A stretch of DNA of 35,658 nucleotides, from positions 1 to 35,658 of the forward strand of contig JAGXGG010000019.1 of NCBI GenBank assembly GCA_024636855.1, read 5' to 3'. This document shows positions 24,407-33,648 of this stretch, piece by piece (within the stretch, counting starts at the first letter, position 1; each line of letters starts with the position of its first letter). The notes beneath the pieces are model-generated. The model saw nothing but the letters and a program-made list of their open reading frames with translations, ran no database searches and was not told the DNA's origin. The DNA comes from Ignavibacteriota bacterium. Lineage in GTDB: Bacteria > Bacteroidota > Ignavibacteria > Kapaibacteriales > UBA2268. A program made the position numbers and the translations under genes.

Positions 24407-27400
24407 TTAATTATACTTAATAATCTTTTCTCTATAAATCATACTGCCTTTATTAATAACTATCCAATAAACACCGTTACTATATTTATTCAAATCAATT
24501 TTAGTATCAGAATATTCAATAGATTCTTCAAGAATATTCCCAATATTATCATATATTTCATATGAATAATCTGAAATACTCATGAATTCTATGCTATATA
24601 TATTTGTACTTGATTCGTAGATACTTGCTATTTCATTAATATTATTTGAAACTGTACCAATAACATCTTTTATTACAACTGTTGATTCATTAGTAGAATC
24701 AATTCCACATTTGCCTTGTATCAGACATCTATAAGTTCCAGCATCATTAAGTGAAAGGTTACTTAAAGTAAGTGTTTTTTTATTTTGAGAAGGTAGATTT
24801 TTACCATTTTTTTGCCAAACGTAATTCAGTTCAACTCCCACTGAATTAGTTGTTAATTCGAGAGTTTCACCTTTATTCTTGGTTAGTTGTTCAGTAATTG
24901 TACCAGCTTTTGTGTTTGGTGATACATATACACTTAATGTTGTTTTAGATTCTTCAGCAGGTGGGCAGTCATTCTTTATAGAGACCTTGTATTTACCTGA
25001 ATTAACAATGGTTGCATTGCTAATTGTAAATTCATTCGTTGTAGTTTTGCCAATTTCTTTATTATCTTTAAACCATGTATATTCTACATTTACACCGTTA
25101 GCAGCTGCCTTAAGGGTTATATCCTCACCAATACAAATAGTATCTGGTGTTGAAAGTTCAAAACTTGTTAGGGTAGCTTTTTCATTTACTTCATAATCTT
25201 TTAAATTCTGTGCAAAAAGTCCAGAATTATGTGTAACTCTTATTTGAACATTTTTCTTACCTGATAATACTGCTGGCACTTTCCATAAAAAAGATTCAGC
25301 TTTTATGTTTGTATCTATTGTTGTAAATACATCATGATTAGTATCATAAGAATAACTAACATTGTATCCATCTGCAGTTACAACATTATCACCAGCCCAT
25401 GTAATAAGTACATCTGAACCCACACATAAACTTTGATTATTTTGTGGTGTCAGTAAATTTAATGTTCCATTTGCATTTCTAATTAGGACAATATCATTAC
25501 TTTTAGAATATTTTGTTTGATATGCATTTGAAGATGTAAAAAAGTCTGTTGAATTTGTATAACCTGCGATTAAGTAACTAGTGTACTTATCGAAGTCAAA
25601 AGAAACTGGATAATCATCATTATTACCACCGAAAATTTTAGCATTATTAACTGTCCCTATAGACATATCGATTTCGGTATAAATTATATTATTTTTTGCT
25701 TTAAGGTCAGATATATTTATTTCTGGAAAACGTCCATCTGAAGATAACACAACTGAAAATGAATTTAAAGTTGGGTGTTTTTTCATATCAGCCATTACTT
25801 CATTACCCTGGGAAGAAACTAATTTTGAATATCCTCTAGTCTGCGTTTTTGCCCCAAAATTTTCTTCAAGTTTATTATAAACAGTTATAAATAAATCTGA
25901 ATTACCTTCTACTGTAGTATTTCCAGTCGAAACAGGAAAAGGTACTCCTTTTGAATTGTTATAAGTTTCTCCGAGTATATAAATATTTTCATTTGGGTCT
26001 TTGTATATTCCCCTACCTATATCATCTCCATCACCACCTAAAAAACCAGAAATTAAGAAACTCTGTGCATTCTTAGATAAAACAATTTCAAAGGCATCTT
26101 TACCTCCATTTGATGTTTCATCATATGGCCCTCCAAATCCAAATCTTTTAACAGGATAAATTGGAAAATCATTTGCAGTTCCTTTAGATGAACTAGTCCA
26201 ACCCGTCATATATATATCTTCATTGTTAGGATCAATATATATATCAGTTGGAACATCGTCAAGGAATCCTCCAATATATGCAGCCATTGATATAGCCTCT
26301 CTGCTAGGTAACATTGTAAACATTAGTATGTCTATTCCACCTTTTCTGTTACTATTAGGTGGGCCAGCCATCGTCTGAATATTACTTGAAGTTGTATGAG
26401 CAGCAAATAAGAAATAATTATTTCTATCCTTACTAACTTCGACTACAATATCGTCCCCGTTTCCTCCAAAAAAAGTCGATTTTAGTAATACATTACCATT
26501 AAGACCTAATGAAGTAACAAAAATATCTTTCCCGCCACCATGTTTTGAAATAATTGCTTTTAATATTGGGAAGTCTGGTGATTCAGTTACACCAGTTACT
26601 AGTATGTATTCATTTGTAAATTCAACATCAATTGCTTCATCAAATTCCAAAGATCCTAAAAAAGTAGTGAATAGAGGTACATATTCGCCATTCACAACTT
26701 TTATTTTTGTTACAAATGCGTCAGTTCTGTCACCATATTCTTCATCATATGAACCAGAAGTAGTTTTAAAATCTGTTGATGTTGTACTTCCAACTAATAA
26801 AATATTATTCTCATCAATATACTTTATTCTTTTAGGTAAATCATCTCCTGATGACCCAAAATATGAAGAATAGATAACTGGATCAATTATTAATTCTTTA
26901 GTTTTATCGTAGTCACCAACTTTGAATGATATTTTGTCATCTATAAGTTCAAACTTACATTCTACTTGTTTTCGATTGCCTTTAATTAACTGATATGCAT
27001 AAAGATTTGAATTTTCTACTATAACACTTGGAGTGATTAATTCAATAATTTCATTTTTTAATTGAATATCTGAAACACCATCGAATTGTAATACAATTTG
27101 GTCTGTACTTGCATGAGGTTCAATAACAAAATCATAACGTGGATTATTATTATCTATGTAGTATACAAAATCAATTCCTTCATATACGTTTTTAGCAACT
27201 AATTTTTTGTAAGTTTTTACATCAGAAACCCATTTGGAATGGTCATTTCCGATAAAATAGTTATATTTTTCTTCTAATTCTTCCTGAGGAATAAAATTTA
27301 ATGATTTAGAATTAATCAGATTCAGTTTTAAAACATCACCCTTAATCCTATTTTCTTTCTTTTGAAAAAAGTCAAAGTAAATTCCAGAATTTGTTACACT

Positions 27401-27550
27401 TGTGATAAGCCCATTTCTTTCAGATATGAAATTTACCTCATCATTCCATTGTCCTTTATTTTCAATGAATTTAACTTCAGTAGAAAATAACGAATTACTT
27501 GATAAAAATAACATTATCATTAACGTGAGTAAGTTATTTATTCTTTTCAT
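24407..27550 (-). CDS. SBBP-repeat beta-propeller surface protein with probable T9SS C-terminus
   Basis: A 1,047-residue secreted protein. Signal peptide about 1-23; an N-terminal DUF7948-type domain (about 27-222; FIENKGQWNDEVNFI, with LIIDPVIYSSYFG at its junction); SBBP-type beta-propeller repeats (about 223-700) with recurring FGGxGDD and DIYxDPNNEDIYMTGWTSS-like units; a Cys-containing beta domain (about 705-790); two Ig-like domains (about 795-880 and 885-970), each with the DxGxY-type core (NSGKYKVSI, DAGTYRCLI); and a short C-terminal sandwich (about 985-1047; YEIYDNIGNIL, KYSNGVYWIVI, YREKIIKYN) resembling T9SS type A sorting domains. No catalytic site is seen, so a surface or adhesion role is inferred. 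It is a single-gene unit ending at a strong hairpin. Confidence 0.88.
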   Translation of the reverse strand: MKRINNLLTLMIMLFLSSNSLFSTEVKFIENKGQWNDEVNFISERNGLITSVTNSGIYFDFFQKKENRIKGDVLKLNLINSKSLNFIPQEELEEKYNYFIGNDHSKWVSDVKTYKKLVAKNVYEGIDFVYYIDNNNPRYDFVIEPHASTDQIVLQFDGVSDIQLKNEIIELITPSVIVENSNLYAYQLIKGNRKQVECKFELIDDKISFKVGDYDKTKELIIDPVIYSSYFGSSGDDLPKRIKYIDENNILLVGSTTSTDFKTTSGSYDEEYGDRTDAFVTKIKVVNGEYVPLFTTFLGSLEFDEAIDVEFTNEYILVTGVTESPDFPILKAIISKHGGGKDIFVTSLGLNGNVLLKSTFFGGNGDDIVVEVSKDRNNYFLFAAHTTSSNIQTMAGPPNSNRKGGIDILMFTMLPSREAISMAAYIGGFLDDVPTDIYIDPNNEDIYMTGWTSSSKGTANDFPIYPVKRFGFGGPYDETSNGGKDAFEIVLSKNAQSFLISGFLGGDGDDIGRGIYKDPNENIYILGETYNNSKGVPFPVSTGNTTVEGNSDLFITVYNKLEENFGAKTQTRGYSKLVSSQGNEVMADMKKHPTLNSFSVVLSSDGRFPEINISDLKAKNNIIYTEIDMSIGTVNNAKIFGGNNDDYPVSFDFDKYTSYLIAGYTNSTDFFTSSNAYQTKYSKSNDIVLIRNANGTLNLLTPQNNQSLCVGSDVLITWAGDNVVTADGYNVSYSYDTNHDVFTTIDTNIKAESFLWKVPAVLSGKKNVQIRVTHNSGLFAQNLKDYEVNEKATLTSFELSTPDTICIGEDITLKAAANGVNVEYTWFKDNKEIGKTTTNEFTISNATIVNSGKYKVSIKNDCPPAEESKTTLSVYVSPNTKAGTITEQLTKNKGETLELTTNSVGVELNYVWQKNGKNLPSQNKKTLTLSNLSLNDAGTYRCLIQGKCGIDSTNESTVVIKDVIGTVSNNINEIASIYESSTNIYSIEFMSISDYSYEIYDNIGNILEESIEYSDTKIDLNKYSNGVYWIVINKGSMIYREKIIKYN

Positions 27551-27594
27551 TTTAATTGGAGTTTTTTAGTTAATAATCTTACTCAAATTAACAA

Positions 27595-27624
27595 AATAAT
27601 CAATAAAAAATTACATTTGTCAAT
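27595..27624 (-). promoter_or_regulatory. Possible promoter of the SBBP-repeat gene
   Basis: On the minus strand a perfect TTGACA (27619-27624) is followed after 18 bases by ATTATT (27595-27600). The -10 match is imperfect, and several near matches to TAnnTTTG follow slightly downstream, so the exact start is uncertain. It lies 45-74 bases before the ATG at 27550, in the short gap after rluD. Confidence 0.4.
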
Positions 27625-27639
27625 AAAATTAACACACAA

Positions 27640-28728
27640 TTAAAGTGACGGATCTAATATTTGTATAACATTTAACATATCTTCTGGAAGTTCAGTAGTG
27701 AACTGCATTAGTTGGTTGGTAATTGGATGTATAAATTGTAGGTTTTTAGCATGAAGCAGTTGCCTGTGTGAACGTGAGATTACAAATTTAGAGAGATTAT
27801 TAAATTCACCATTCGCTCCTTTGTAATTATTAAAACTACCTCCGTAATCTTTATCACCAATAATTGGATGTTTTTGGTGTGTTAAATGAACTCTGATTTG
27901 ATGGGTTCTTCCTGTATCTAATTTTAATTCAATTAAAGAAGCGATAGAGTATCTTTTTAATACTTTATAATTAGTTTTAGCATATTTGCCTGACTTAGTA
28001 GAAACAGCAAACTTTTTTCTGTCAATAGGGGAGCGGTCTATGTTTCCAACTATTGAACCTTCATCTTCAAGTTTTGTTCCCCAAGCTAAAGCATTATATG
28101 TTCTTGAAACAGTTCTATTTGCAAATTGAGCTTGTAGTAAACTAAGTACTTCGGTGGTTTTAGCAACTACTAACAACCCACTAGTGTCCTTATCTAATCT
28201 ATGTACTATACCAGGTCTAACTTCATCCGAGGCAAATACTTTTCCGGGGTCATTTATTATTTCATCGTCTGAACTATCATCGTTAAAATCAATTTCTATA
28301 TCCTCAGTGAGACCCAAATGATATAAAACAGCGTTTACTAAAGTATTATATCTGTTTCCAACTCCAGGGTGAACGACCATACCTGCTGGTTTGTTTACTA
28401 CTAGAAGATAATTATCTTCAAAAACAATGTTTAATGGAATGTCTTGCGGTACTAATTTGACAGGAGGTCTTCTTAACATGATACATTCTATAATACAATC
28501 ACCAGTTATTTTGAAACTAGCTTTTTTGATGATTTTACCATTAACCTTGACCATTCCTTCGTCAAGAGATTTTCTGACTCTAGTTCGACTAGCATTTTTT
28601 ATTAAAGTGGAAAGATATGTATCTATTCTCTCAGGAACTTTGCCTGAAGGTACTTTAAGTACTATTATATCTTCTTCGTAATCAGGGTAATGATTAAAAT
28701 TGTCGTTATTTTCTTCTTTACTATTCAT
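27640..28728 (-). CDS. rluD: RluA/RluD-type 23S rRNA pseudouridine synthase
   Basis: A 362-residue pseudouridine synthase. Order: an acidic N-terminal tail (1-20); an S4 RNA-binding domain (about 30-80; SRTRVRKSLDEGMVKVNGK); and the RluA catalytic domain with NKPAGMVVHPG (113-123), catalytic Asp179 in HRLDKDTSG, and GRTHQIRVHL. By position and family it probably modifies helix 69 of 23S rRNA (RluD), but RluC- or RluA-like targets cannot be excluded. An acidic insertion (about 143-168, Asp/Glu-rich) precedes the catalytic loop. Its ATG overlaps the end of lspA by 8 bases, so translation is probably coupled. It is the last gene of the ileS-side group. Confidence 0.93.
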   Translation of the reverse strand: MNSKEENNDNFNHYPDYEEDIIVLKVPSGKVPERIDTYLSTLIKNASRTRVRKSLDEGMVKVNGKIIKKASFKITGDCIIECIMLRRPPVKLVPQDIPLNIVFEDNYLLVVNKPAGMVVHPGVGNRYNTLVNAVLYHLGLTEDIEIDFNDDSSDDEIINDPGKVFASDEVRPGIVHRLDKDTSGLLVVAKTTEVLSLLQAQFANRTVSRTYNALAWGTKLEDEGSIVGNIDRSPIDRKKFAVSTKSGKYAKTNYKVLKRYSIASLIELKLDTGRTHQIRVHLTHQKHPIIGDKDYGGSFNNYKGANGEFNNLSKFVISRSHRQLLHAKNLQFIHPITNQLMQFTTELPEDMLNVIQILDPSL

Positions 28729-29323
28729 CTATTCTTGTCAAATCTTCATCTTTTTTAATTCCTCTTAACTCGCTTAAAGTAGGAATATGACTATTGTAAA
28801 TCAAGAGTAGAACTATACCAATAGAAACACAAGAATCAGCAACATTGAACACTGGAAAATAATCATAATACTTCCCAAATATATTGATATCAGGGATATC
28901 TACTAATATGAAATCGACTACTTTACCATAGAATAATGGGGCATAATCATAGATTATTCCATAGAATACTCTATCAATCATATTACCTGTGGCACCTGCA
29001 AATATCAACATAACTGATATTTTATAGCCTATTGGTTTATCTCCAATATTTCGAATATAATATAAAAGTAAAATAGAAGCAACAATGGAAAAGAGGCTTA
29101 AGAAAATCTTACCTGCTCCAAATTCGATACTGAAAGCCATACCAGGATTTTCGACAAAAGTAAACTGTATTGCTCTCCCTACAACTTCTACTTTTTCTCC
29201 ATAACCAAAACCTTGATAACTAAAACCAAGAATACTAAATCCCTTTATTAGGAATTTAGTTACTTGATCTAATACGATTAAGAAGAATGAGACTATAAGT
29301 AATAAAGTAGTTTGCTTTTTCAT
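28721..29323 (-). CDS. lspA: Lipoprotein signal peptidase (signal peptidase II)
   Basis: A 200-residue inner-membrane aspartyl protease that removes signal peptides from diacylglyceryl-modified prolipoproteins. Four hydrophobic helices are visible. Family motifs: VENPGMAFSI (57-66), GATGNMIDRVFYG (110-122), and the catalytic Asp pair Asp137 (KVVDF) and Asp163 (FNVADSCVSIG). It is longer than the usual 160-170 residues because of an insertion near 142-156 and a polar C-terminal tail. It lies 19 bases after the DksA-like gene and overlaps rluD by 8 bases. No clear ribosome-binding site precedes the ATG. Confidence 0.96.
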   Translation of the reverse strand: MKKQTTLLLIVSFFLIVLDQVTKFLIKGFSILGFSYQGFGYGEKVEVVGRAIQFTFVENPGMAFSIEFGAGKIFLSLFSIVASILLLYYIRNIGDKPIGYKISVMLIFAGATGNMIDRVFYGIIYDYAPLFYGKVVDFILVDIPDINIFGKYYDYFPVFNVADSCVSIGIVLLLIYNSHIPTLSELRGIKKDEDLTRIDE

Positions 29324-29342
29324 TATAATAGGTAAGTTAGAA

Positions 29343-29849
29343 CTAAACGTTCCTTGCCTCTATTTTATCAATGCCATCAATAGGACATTCTTTTCTTATT
29401 TTAAAAGATGCAGAAAGAGTAGTAATTGGTACAGCAAGTAATCTTTGTTTTGCTATTAGTATACCACATACCCTACATACACCATAAGTTTTTTCATTTA
29501 TTCTACTTAGGGCATCTTCTAACTTTTTAATATATTCATTTATTCTATGAATCTGAGCATAAGTCTTTTCTTTTTCTTGAGCTTCATTTCCTTGATCCCC
29601 CATGTGCATAGAGTAAATCATGCTTTCTTCGGCACTATCAGACTCATTTAGATCATCTATTCTATCTTTTAGCATAGATAATTCATCTAAGGCCTCATCT
29701 CTAGCTTCTACAATTACAGCTTTAAATTCTTCTAATTCTTCGTCAGAATAGCGAATATTTGGATCTCTAGGTGCAGGATTAGATTCATTATAATTTGCAT
29801 AATCGTAATCTTTACTGACTTTTGTTTTCGTTTCTGTTTTCTTTGCCAT
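29343..29849 (-). CDS. DksA/TraR-family protein with incomplete zinc finger
   Basis: A 168-residue DksA/TraR-type protein. A Lys-rich start (MAKKTETKTK) precedes a long coiled coil (about 35-115) with a DxxD-like acidic tip (DDLNESDSAEE), then the C-terminal zinc-finger region YGVCRVCGILIAKQRLLAVP. Only the first CxxC is present; the second pair is replaced by TLSASFK, with one Cys a little further on (KECP). DksA relatives bind the RNA polymerase secondary channel and modulate transcription with ppGpp. I place the start at ATG 29849 because GGAG (29859-29862) sits 9 bases upstream; a TTG five codons earlier would overlap that site. It lies between ileS and lspA, as in many Bacteroidota. Confidence 0.85.
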   Translation of the reverse strand: MAKKTETKTKVSKDYDYANYNESNPAPRDPNIRYSDEELEEFKAVIVEARDEALDELSMLKDRIDDLNESDSAEESMIYSMHMGDQGNEAQEKEKTYAQIHRINEYIKKLEDALSRINEKTYGVCRVCGILIAKQRLLAVPITTLSASFKIRKECPIDGIDKIEARNV

Positions 29850-29899
29850 ATTTATATTCTCCAATGAGCAAAATCATTATTACCAAATAATAAAAGGCA

Positions 29900-29928
29900 A
29901 TTATAAACCTTTACTATTTAAAAAACAA
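29900..29928 (-). promoter_or_regulatory. Possible sigma70-like promoter for the DksA-like/lspA/rluD genes
   Basis: On the minus strand TTGTTT (29923-29928) is followed by a 17-base spacer and a perfect TATAAT (29900-29905). Transcription would begin near 29893, giving a leader of about 44 bases to the ATG at 29849. It lies in the 95-base gap after ileS, so the downstream genes could be transcribed independently of ileS. Confidence 0.45.
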
Positions 29929-29944
29929 AATAATTTACTCACAT

Positions 29945-32900
29945 TTATATTTTTTCTATATTTAACTTAAGTTTTAATTCATCTATTTCGACATCTTGAC
30001 CTTCTGATAATACATCTAATGATGTAACTTCATCGGCAAGTGTTTCAGTTTTAATATAATCAAGCATGCTAGATATTGCATTATCAAATTCAGAATTAAT
30101 AAGTGTAGTAATCTTGATTCTATCTGTTACTTCAAATCCTGAATCTTTACGAATGTTTTGTATTCTACTAACAAACTCTCTTGCGATACCTTCATTCTTT
30201 AATTCCAATGTTATTGTTGTATCTAATGCTACTGTGATATTTTTTTCATTAGCAACTAACCAACCTTCAATGTCTTCATTATATATCTCAACATCTTTAT
30301 CATCTAATTTATATTCTATATCATCGATGTTTAATGTTATTGTACCTTCGTTAATTAATTGAGCGATTTCTTTATCGCCAAATTTCTTAACTTCTTGTGC
30401 AACTACATTAGTTTGTTTTCCATATTTAGCGCCAATACTTCTGAAATCAGGACGAACATTTCTTTTAATAATATCCGAGGCATTATCTGTCATATACTCA
30501 ATTTCTTTTATGTTGAGTTCTTCTTTAATAATTGACGCCATTTGCTCAATATTTCTTCTGAAATTAGGAGTAAGAACCGGAATCAATATTTTTTGAAGAG
30601 GTTGACGAGTCTTTATTTGGGATTTCTCTCTTAAAGAACGAGCTAAATAGACGATTCTCTGAGCTACATCCATTCTCTCTTCAAGTAAAGTATCGATTGC
30701 ATCTTCATTCACATCCATAAAGTCTGTCAAATGAATAGACAATGGTTCACTATCCTTTTTCAATCTTTGATACAAGTCTTCACTCAAGAATGGAGCAGCA
30801 GAAGCAGTAAGCTGTAAGATTCTTACAAAAACTCTTCTAAGTGTTTGATATGCTGATAACTTATCATTATCATTTTCACCTTTCCAAAATCTTCTTCTAT
30901 TTCGACGGATATACCAATTTGAAAGTTCATTAATAGTAAATTCTTGAATTAATCTATGTGCTTTAGTAAGCTCATATTCATCCATTAATTTGATATACTC
31001 TTTGGCAATAGTGTTTGCACGAGATATAATCCACTTATCAATTTCTGGACGTTCATCCATTGGAACTTCTTCTTTATTGACGTCAAATTTATCGATATTT
31101 GCATAAAGTGAAAAGAAATTATAAGTCTGTGTTAATGATCTGAAAAAATCCGCAATAACTACTCTTGAAATTCCTTCAGAATCAAATTTAGTTGTGTTCC
31201 ACGGTGGATTATTCACAAATAAGTACCATCTAACAGCATCAGCTCCTAAACGGTTCATTATTTCAAATGGGTCAACTGAATTGCCTAATCGCTTAGACAT
31301 TTTGACACCATTTTTATCTAGAATTAACTCATTAACTACAATATTTTTATAAGCCGGTTTGTCAAATATAGCTGTGGCAATATTATGTAGTGTATAGAAC
31401 CAACCTCGAGTCTGGTCTATTCCTTCAGCAATGAAATCCGCAGGAAAAGACTTATCAAATAATTCTTTGTTTTCAAATGGATAGTGCATTTGTGCAAAAG
31501 GCATAGAACCAGAATCGAACCAAGCATCTATTACTTCGTGAGTTCTACGATATTTATTACCATTTTTCTCGAAAACAACACTATCAACAAATGGTCTATG
31601 TAAGTCAATCTCTTGACCACAGTCATCTATTGAAATTAATGTCCCATCTTCTTTTTCGAATTTTCCTTGTTTCAAATCTTCTATAGAACCAACAGCAATA
31701 ATATCTGTTTCATCATTTTCGTTTATCCAAAGAGGTAAAGGAGTACCCCAAAATCTATCTCTAGATAAAGACCAATCTTTAACGTCTTCAAGCCAATTTC
31801 CAAAACGACCTTCTCCTATCTCTTTTGGTTGCCAGTTGATTTCTTTGTTTAAAGCAATCATTCTTTCTTTGTAAGCTGGTGATTTGATAAACCAACTTTC
31901 ACGAGCATAATACATGATTGGATTACCTGTACGCCAACAATGAGGATAATTATGTAGATAATCTTTTTGGGAGCGATAAATCTTACCTGCAACTTTTAAT
32001 GCAATTACTACATCAGTCTCTACACCTACTTCTTTTCTATCTTCGTAATCAAAATCTTTTATTGCTCTTCCTGCAAAAGGGCCTAACTCTTCTGTTAAGT
32101 GACCACTAGGAGTTACAGGCTGAACAAAAGGTAAATTATACTCTAATGATAGTCTATAGTCATCTTCACCAAATGCTGGAGCTAAATGAACTATACCAGA
32201 ACCATCTTCTGTAGAAACGAAATCACCTTCAATTATTGATAATGCGTTTGGGTGTTCATCTTCTTTTAAATCTAAATAAGGGAATATTTGTTCGTATTTA
32301 GTTCCTAATAATTCATTACCTTTGAAACTATCTATAATTTTGTATTCACCATCTAGTGTTTCTAATCGGTCTTTTGCTAAGATAATGTTATCTACTAAAA
32401 CTTCTTCTTTTATTTTCCTAGTGTTTTTAACTAATACGTAGTCAATATTAACTCCAACGGCTAAAGCAACATTAGAGAATAAAGTCCACGGAGTAGTTGT
32501 CCAAACTAGAAGTTCAGCACCTTCTGTACTTTTGATTTTAGCATCTGTAACTTTAAGTTTAATATAGCAATTGTAATCTTTAACTTCTTTATAGCCTAAT
32601 GATAACTCATGCGAGCTAAGAGGTGTTTCAATAGTAGGGGATTGTGGTACTACTTTGAATCCTTTAAAGATAAGCTCTTTATCAAATAATTGCTTTAACG
32701 CCCACCAAACAGATTCAATGTAATTGTTAGTACAAGTAATATAAGCAGTATCTAGATCAACCCAATAACCCATTCTTCTAGTAAGAGTTCGCCAACCTTC
32801 ATCCATTTCTATATTCTTATAAACTAAATCTTTACAAGCTGCATTGAATTTAACAATACCAATAGTTTCAACTTCAGATTTATTGGCAATACCTAATTCT

Positions 32901-33193
32901 TTCTCAGCTTGAATCTCTACTGGTAACCCGTGAGTATCCCAACCTGCTTGTCTTCTTACAAAGTAACCTTGCATAGTTTTGTATCTGCAAACAGTATCTT
33001 TGATAGTTCTAGCCATCATGTGATGAATACCTGGCTTTCCATTTACAGTAGGTGGACCTTCATAAAATGTAAAGCTTTTGCTTTCAGATCTTAGATCCAA
33101 TGATTTTTCAAATATTTTATTCTCTTCCCAAAACTTTAGAACACTTTCTTCTAATTCTGGATATGAGATATTGTTTGGCAATTCTTTGAACAT
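29945..33193 (-). CDS. ileS: Isoleucyl-tRNA synthetase
   Basis: A class I aminoacyl-tRNA synthetase of 1,082 residues from the ATG at 33193. The frame stays open upstream to 33289, but the family begins near MFKELPNNISYPELEE, and the longer form would overlap the divergent Rieske gene, so the shorter start is chosen. Seen: the HIGH-type motif NGKPGIHH (about 51-58), WDTHGLPVE, an editing domain rich in TTPWTL, the WFxSGSMPFAQMHYPF region, KMSKRLGNS (about 630) and a C-terminal anticodon-binding region (NWYIRRNRRRFW). The length and GIHH form suit the eukaryote-like long IleRS found in many Bacteroidota. No leader T-box is visible. Confidence 0.96.
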   Translation of the reverse strand: MFKELPNNISYPELEESVLKFWEENKIFEKSLDLRSESKSFTFYEGPPTVNGKPGIHHMMARTIKDTVCRYKTMQGYFVRRQAGWDTHGLPVEIQAEKELGIANKSEVETIGIVKFNAACKDLVYKNIEMDEGWRTLTRRMGYWVDLDTAYITCTNNYIESVWWALKQLFDKELIFKGFKVVPQSPTIETPLSSHELSLGYKEVKDYNCYIKLKVTDAKIKSTEGAELLVWTTTPWTLFSNVALAVGVNIDYVLVKNTRKIKEEVLVDNIILAKDRLETLDGEYKIIDSFKGNELLGTKYEQIFPYLDLKEDEHPNALSIIEGDFVSTEDGSGIVHLAPAFGEDDYRLSLEYNLPFVQPVTPSGHLTEELGPFAGRAIKDFDYEDRKEVGVETDVVIALKVAGKIYRSQKDYLHNYPHCWRTGNPIMYYARESWFIKSPAYKERMIALNKEINWQPKEIGEGRFGNWLEDVKDWSLSRDRFWGTPLPLWINENDETDIIAVGSIEDLKQGKFEKEDGTLISIDDCGQEIDLHRPFVDSVVFEKNGNKYRRTHEVIDAWFDSGSMPFAQMHYPFENKELFDKSFPADFIAEGIDQTRGWFYTLHNIATAIFDKPAYKNIVVNELILDKNGVKMSKRLGNSVDPFEIMNRLGADAVRWYLFVNNPPWNTTKFDSEGISRVVIADFFRSLTQTYNFFSLYANIDKFDVNKEEVPMDERPEIDKWIISRANTIAKEYIKLMDEYELTKAHRLIQEFTINELSNWYIRRNRRRFWKGENDNDKLSAYQTLRRVFVRILQLTASAAPFLSEDLYQRLKKDSEPLSIHLTDFMDVNEDAIDTLLEERMDVAQRIVYLARSLREKSQIKTRQPLQKILIPVLTPNFRRNIEQMASIIKEELNIKEIEYMTDNASDIIKRNVRPDFRSIGAKYGKQTNVVAQEVKKFGDKEIAQLINEGTITLNIDDIEYKLDDKDVEIYNEDIEGWLVANEKNITVALDTTITLELKNEGIAREFVSRIQNIRKDSGFEVTDRIKITTLINSEFDNAISSMLDYIKTETLADEVTSLDVLSEGQDVEIDELKLKLNIEKI

Positions 33194-33234
33194 ATTTTTT
33201 ATGTAATTATTTTTTTGAATAACTTGCAAAACTA

Positions 33235-33244
33235 TATAATTATA
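33235..33244. promoter_or_regulatory. Overlapping divergent -10 elements (TATAATTATA)
   Basis: The perfect palindrome TATAATTATA contains TATAAT on both strands (33235-33240 forward, 33239-33244 reverse). It lies in the 79-base gap between ileS (start 33193, minus) and the Rieske gene (start 33273, plus), at sensible distances from both. No convincing -35 partner is seen on either strand, so this is tentative. Confidence 0.35.
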
Positions 33245-33272
33245 GTAAAATAATCTAAATTTTGGGATAAGT

Positions 33273-33647
33273 ATGAAATCAATCACCATTGACGGAAAAC
33301 TATATGTTTCAGTTTGTAAGACTGATGAGTTGATTCCTGAAAAAGGGAAAAAGATTCAGTTCGAAGATGACATTGATATGGAAGTATCTATATTTAAAAT
33401 TGCTAGTGAGTATTATTGTGTTTCTAATATTTGTCCTCATAAACACCAACCTGTTATATACAAAGGGATTATAAAGGATTGTACAGTGACTTGTCCAGCA
33501 CATGGTTGGACTTATAATTTGAAAACTGGTGAGAATACTAATAAACACCAAGGTATAAAACAGTTAAAAAAATATGAGATATTTGAGAAAGATGGGGATA
33601 TATATATAGAAAAACCTAAATTAGAAATCCCAAAATGGCGACAGTAA
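33273..33647 (+). CDS. Small Rieske [2Fe-2S] protein
   Basis: A 124-residue soluble Rieske-type protein with the full cluster-binding set: Cys54 and His56 in CPHKH, and Cys74 and His77 in CPAHGW. There is no signal peptide or membrane helix, so it should be a cytosolic ferredoxin-like electron carrier, akin to the small Rieske subunits of nitrite reductases (NirD) and dioxygenase ferredoxins. No oxygenase or nitrite reductase large subunit is adjacent. Instead queG starts one base after its stop, hinting that it may feed electrons to QueG (inference only). GGGATAAGT precedes the ATG; it is divergent from ileS. Confidence 0.9.
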   Translation: MKSITIDGKLYVSVCKTDELIPEKGKKIQFEDDIDMEVSIFKIASEYYCVSNICPHKHQPVIYKGIIKDCTVTCPAHGWTYNLKTGENTNKHQGIKQLKKYEIFEKDGDIYIEKPKLEIPKWRQ

Positions 33648-33648
33648 C

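Noticed and set aside
24879-25196. A 105-codon plus-strand frame inside the SBBP-repeat gene
   Set aside because: It is a mirror of low-complexity beta-sandwich coding sequence on the other strand and has no start signals.
33194-33289. N-terminal extension of 32 residues on isoleucyl-tRNA synthetase
   Set aside because: It overlaps the divergent Rieske start, has no ribosome site, and lies before the point where the family normally begins (MFKELPNN).
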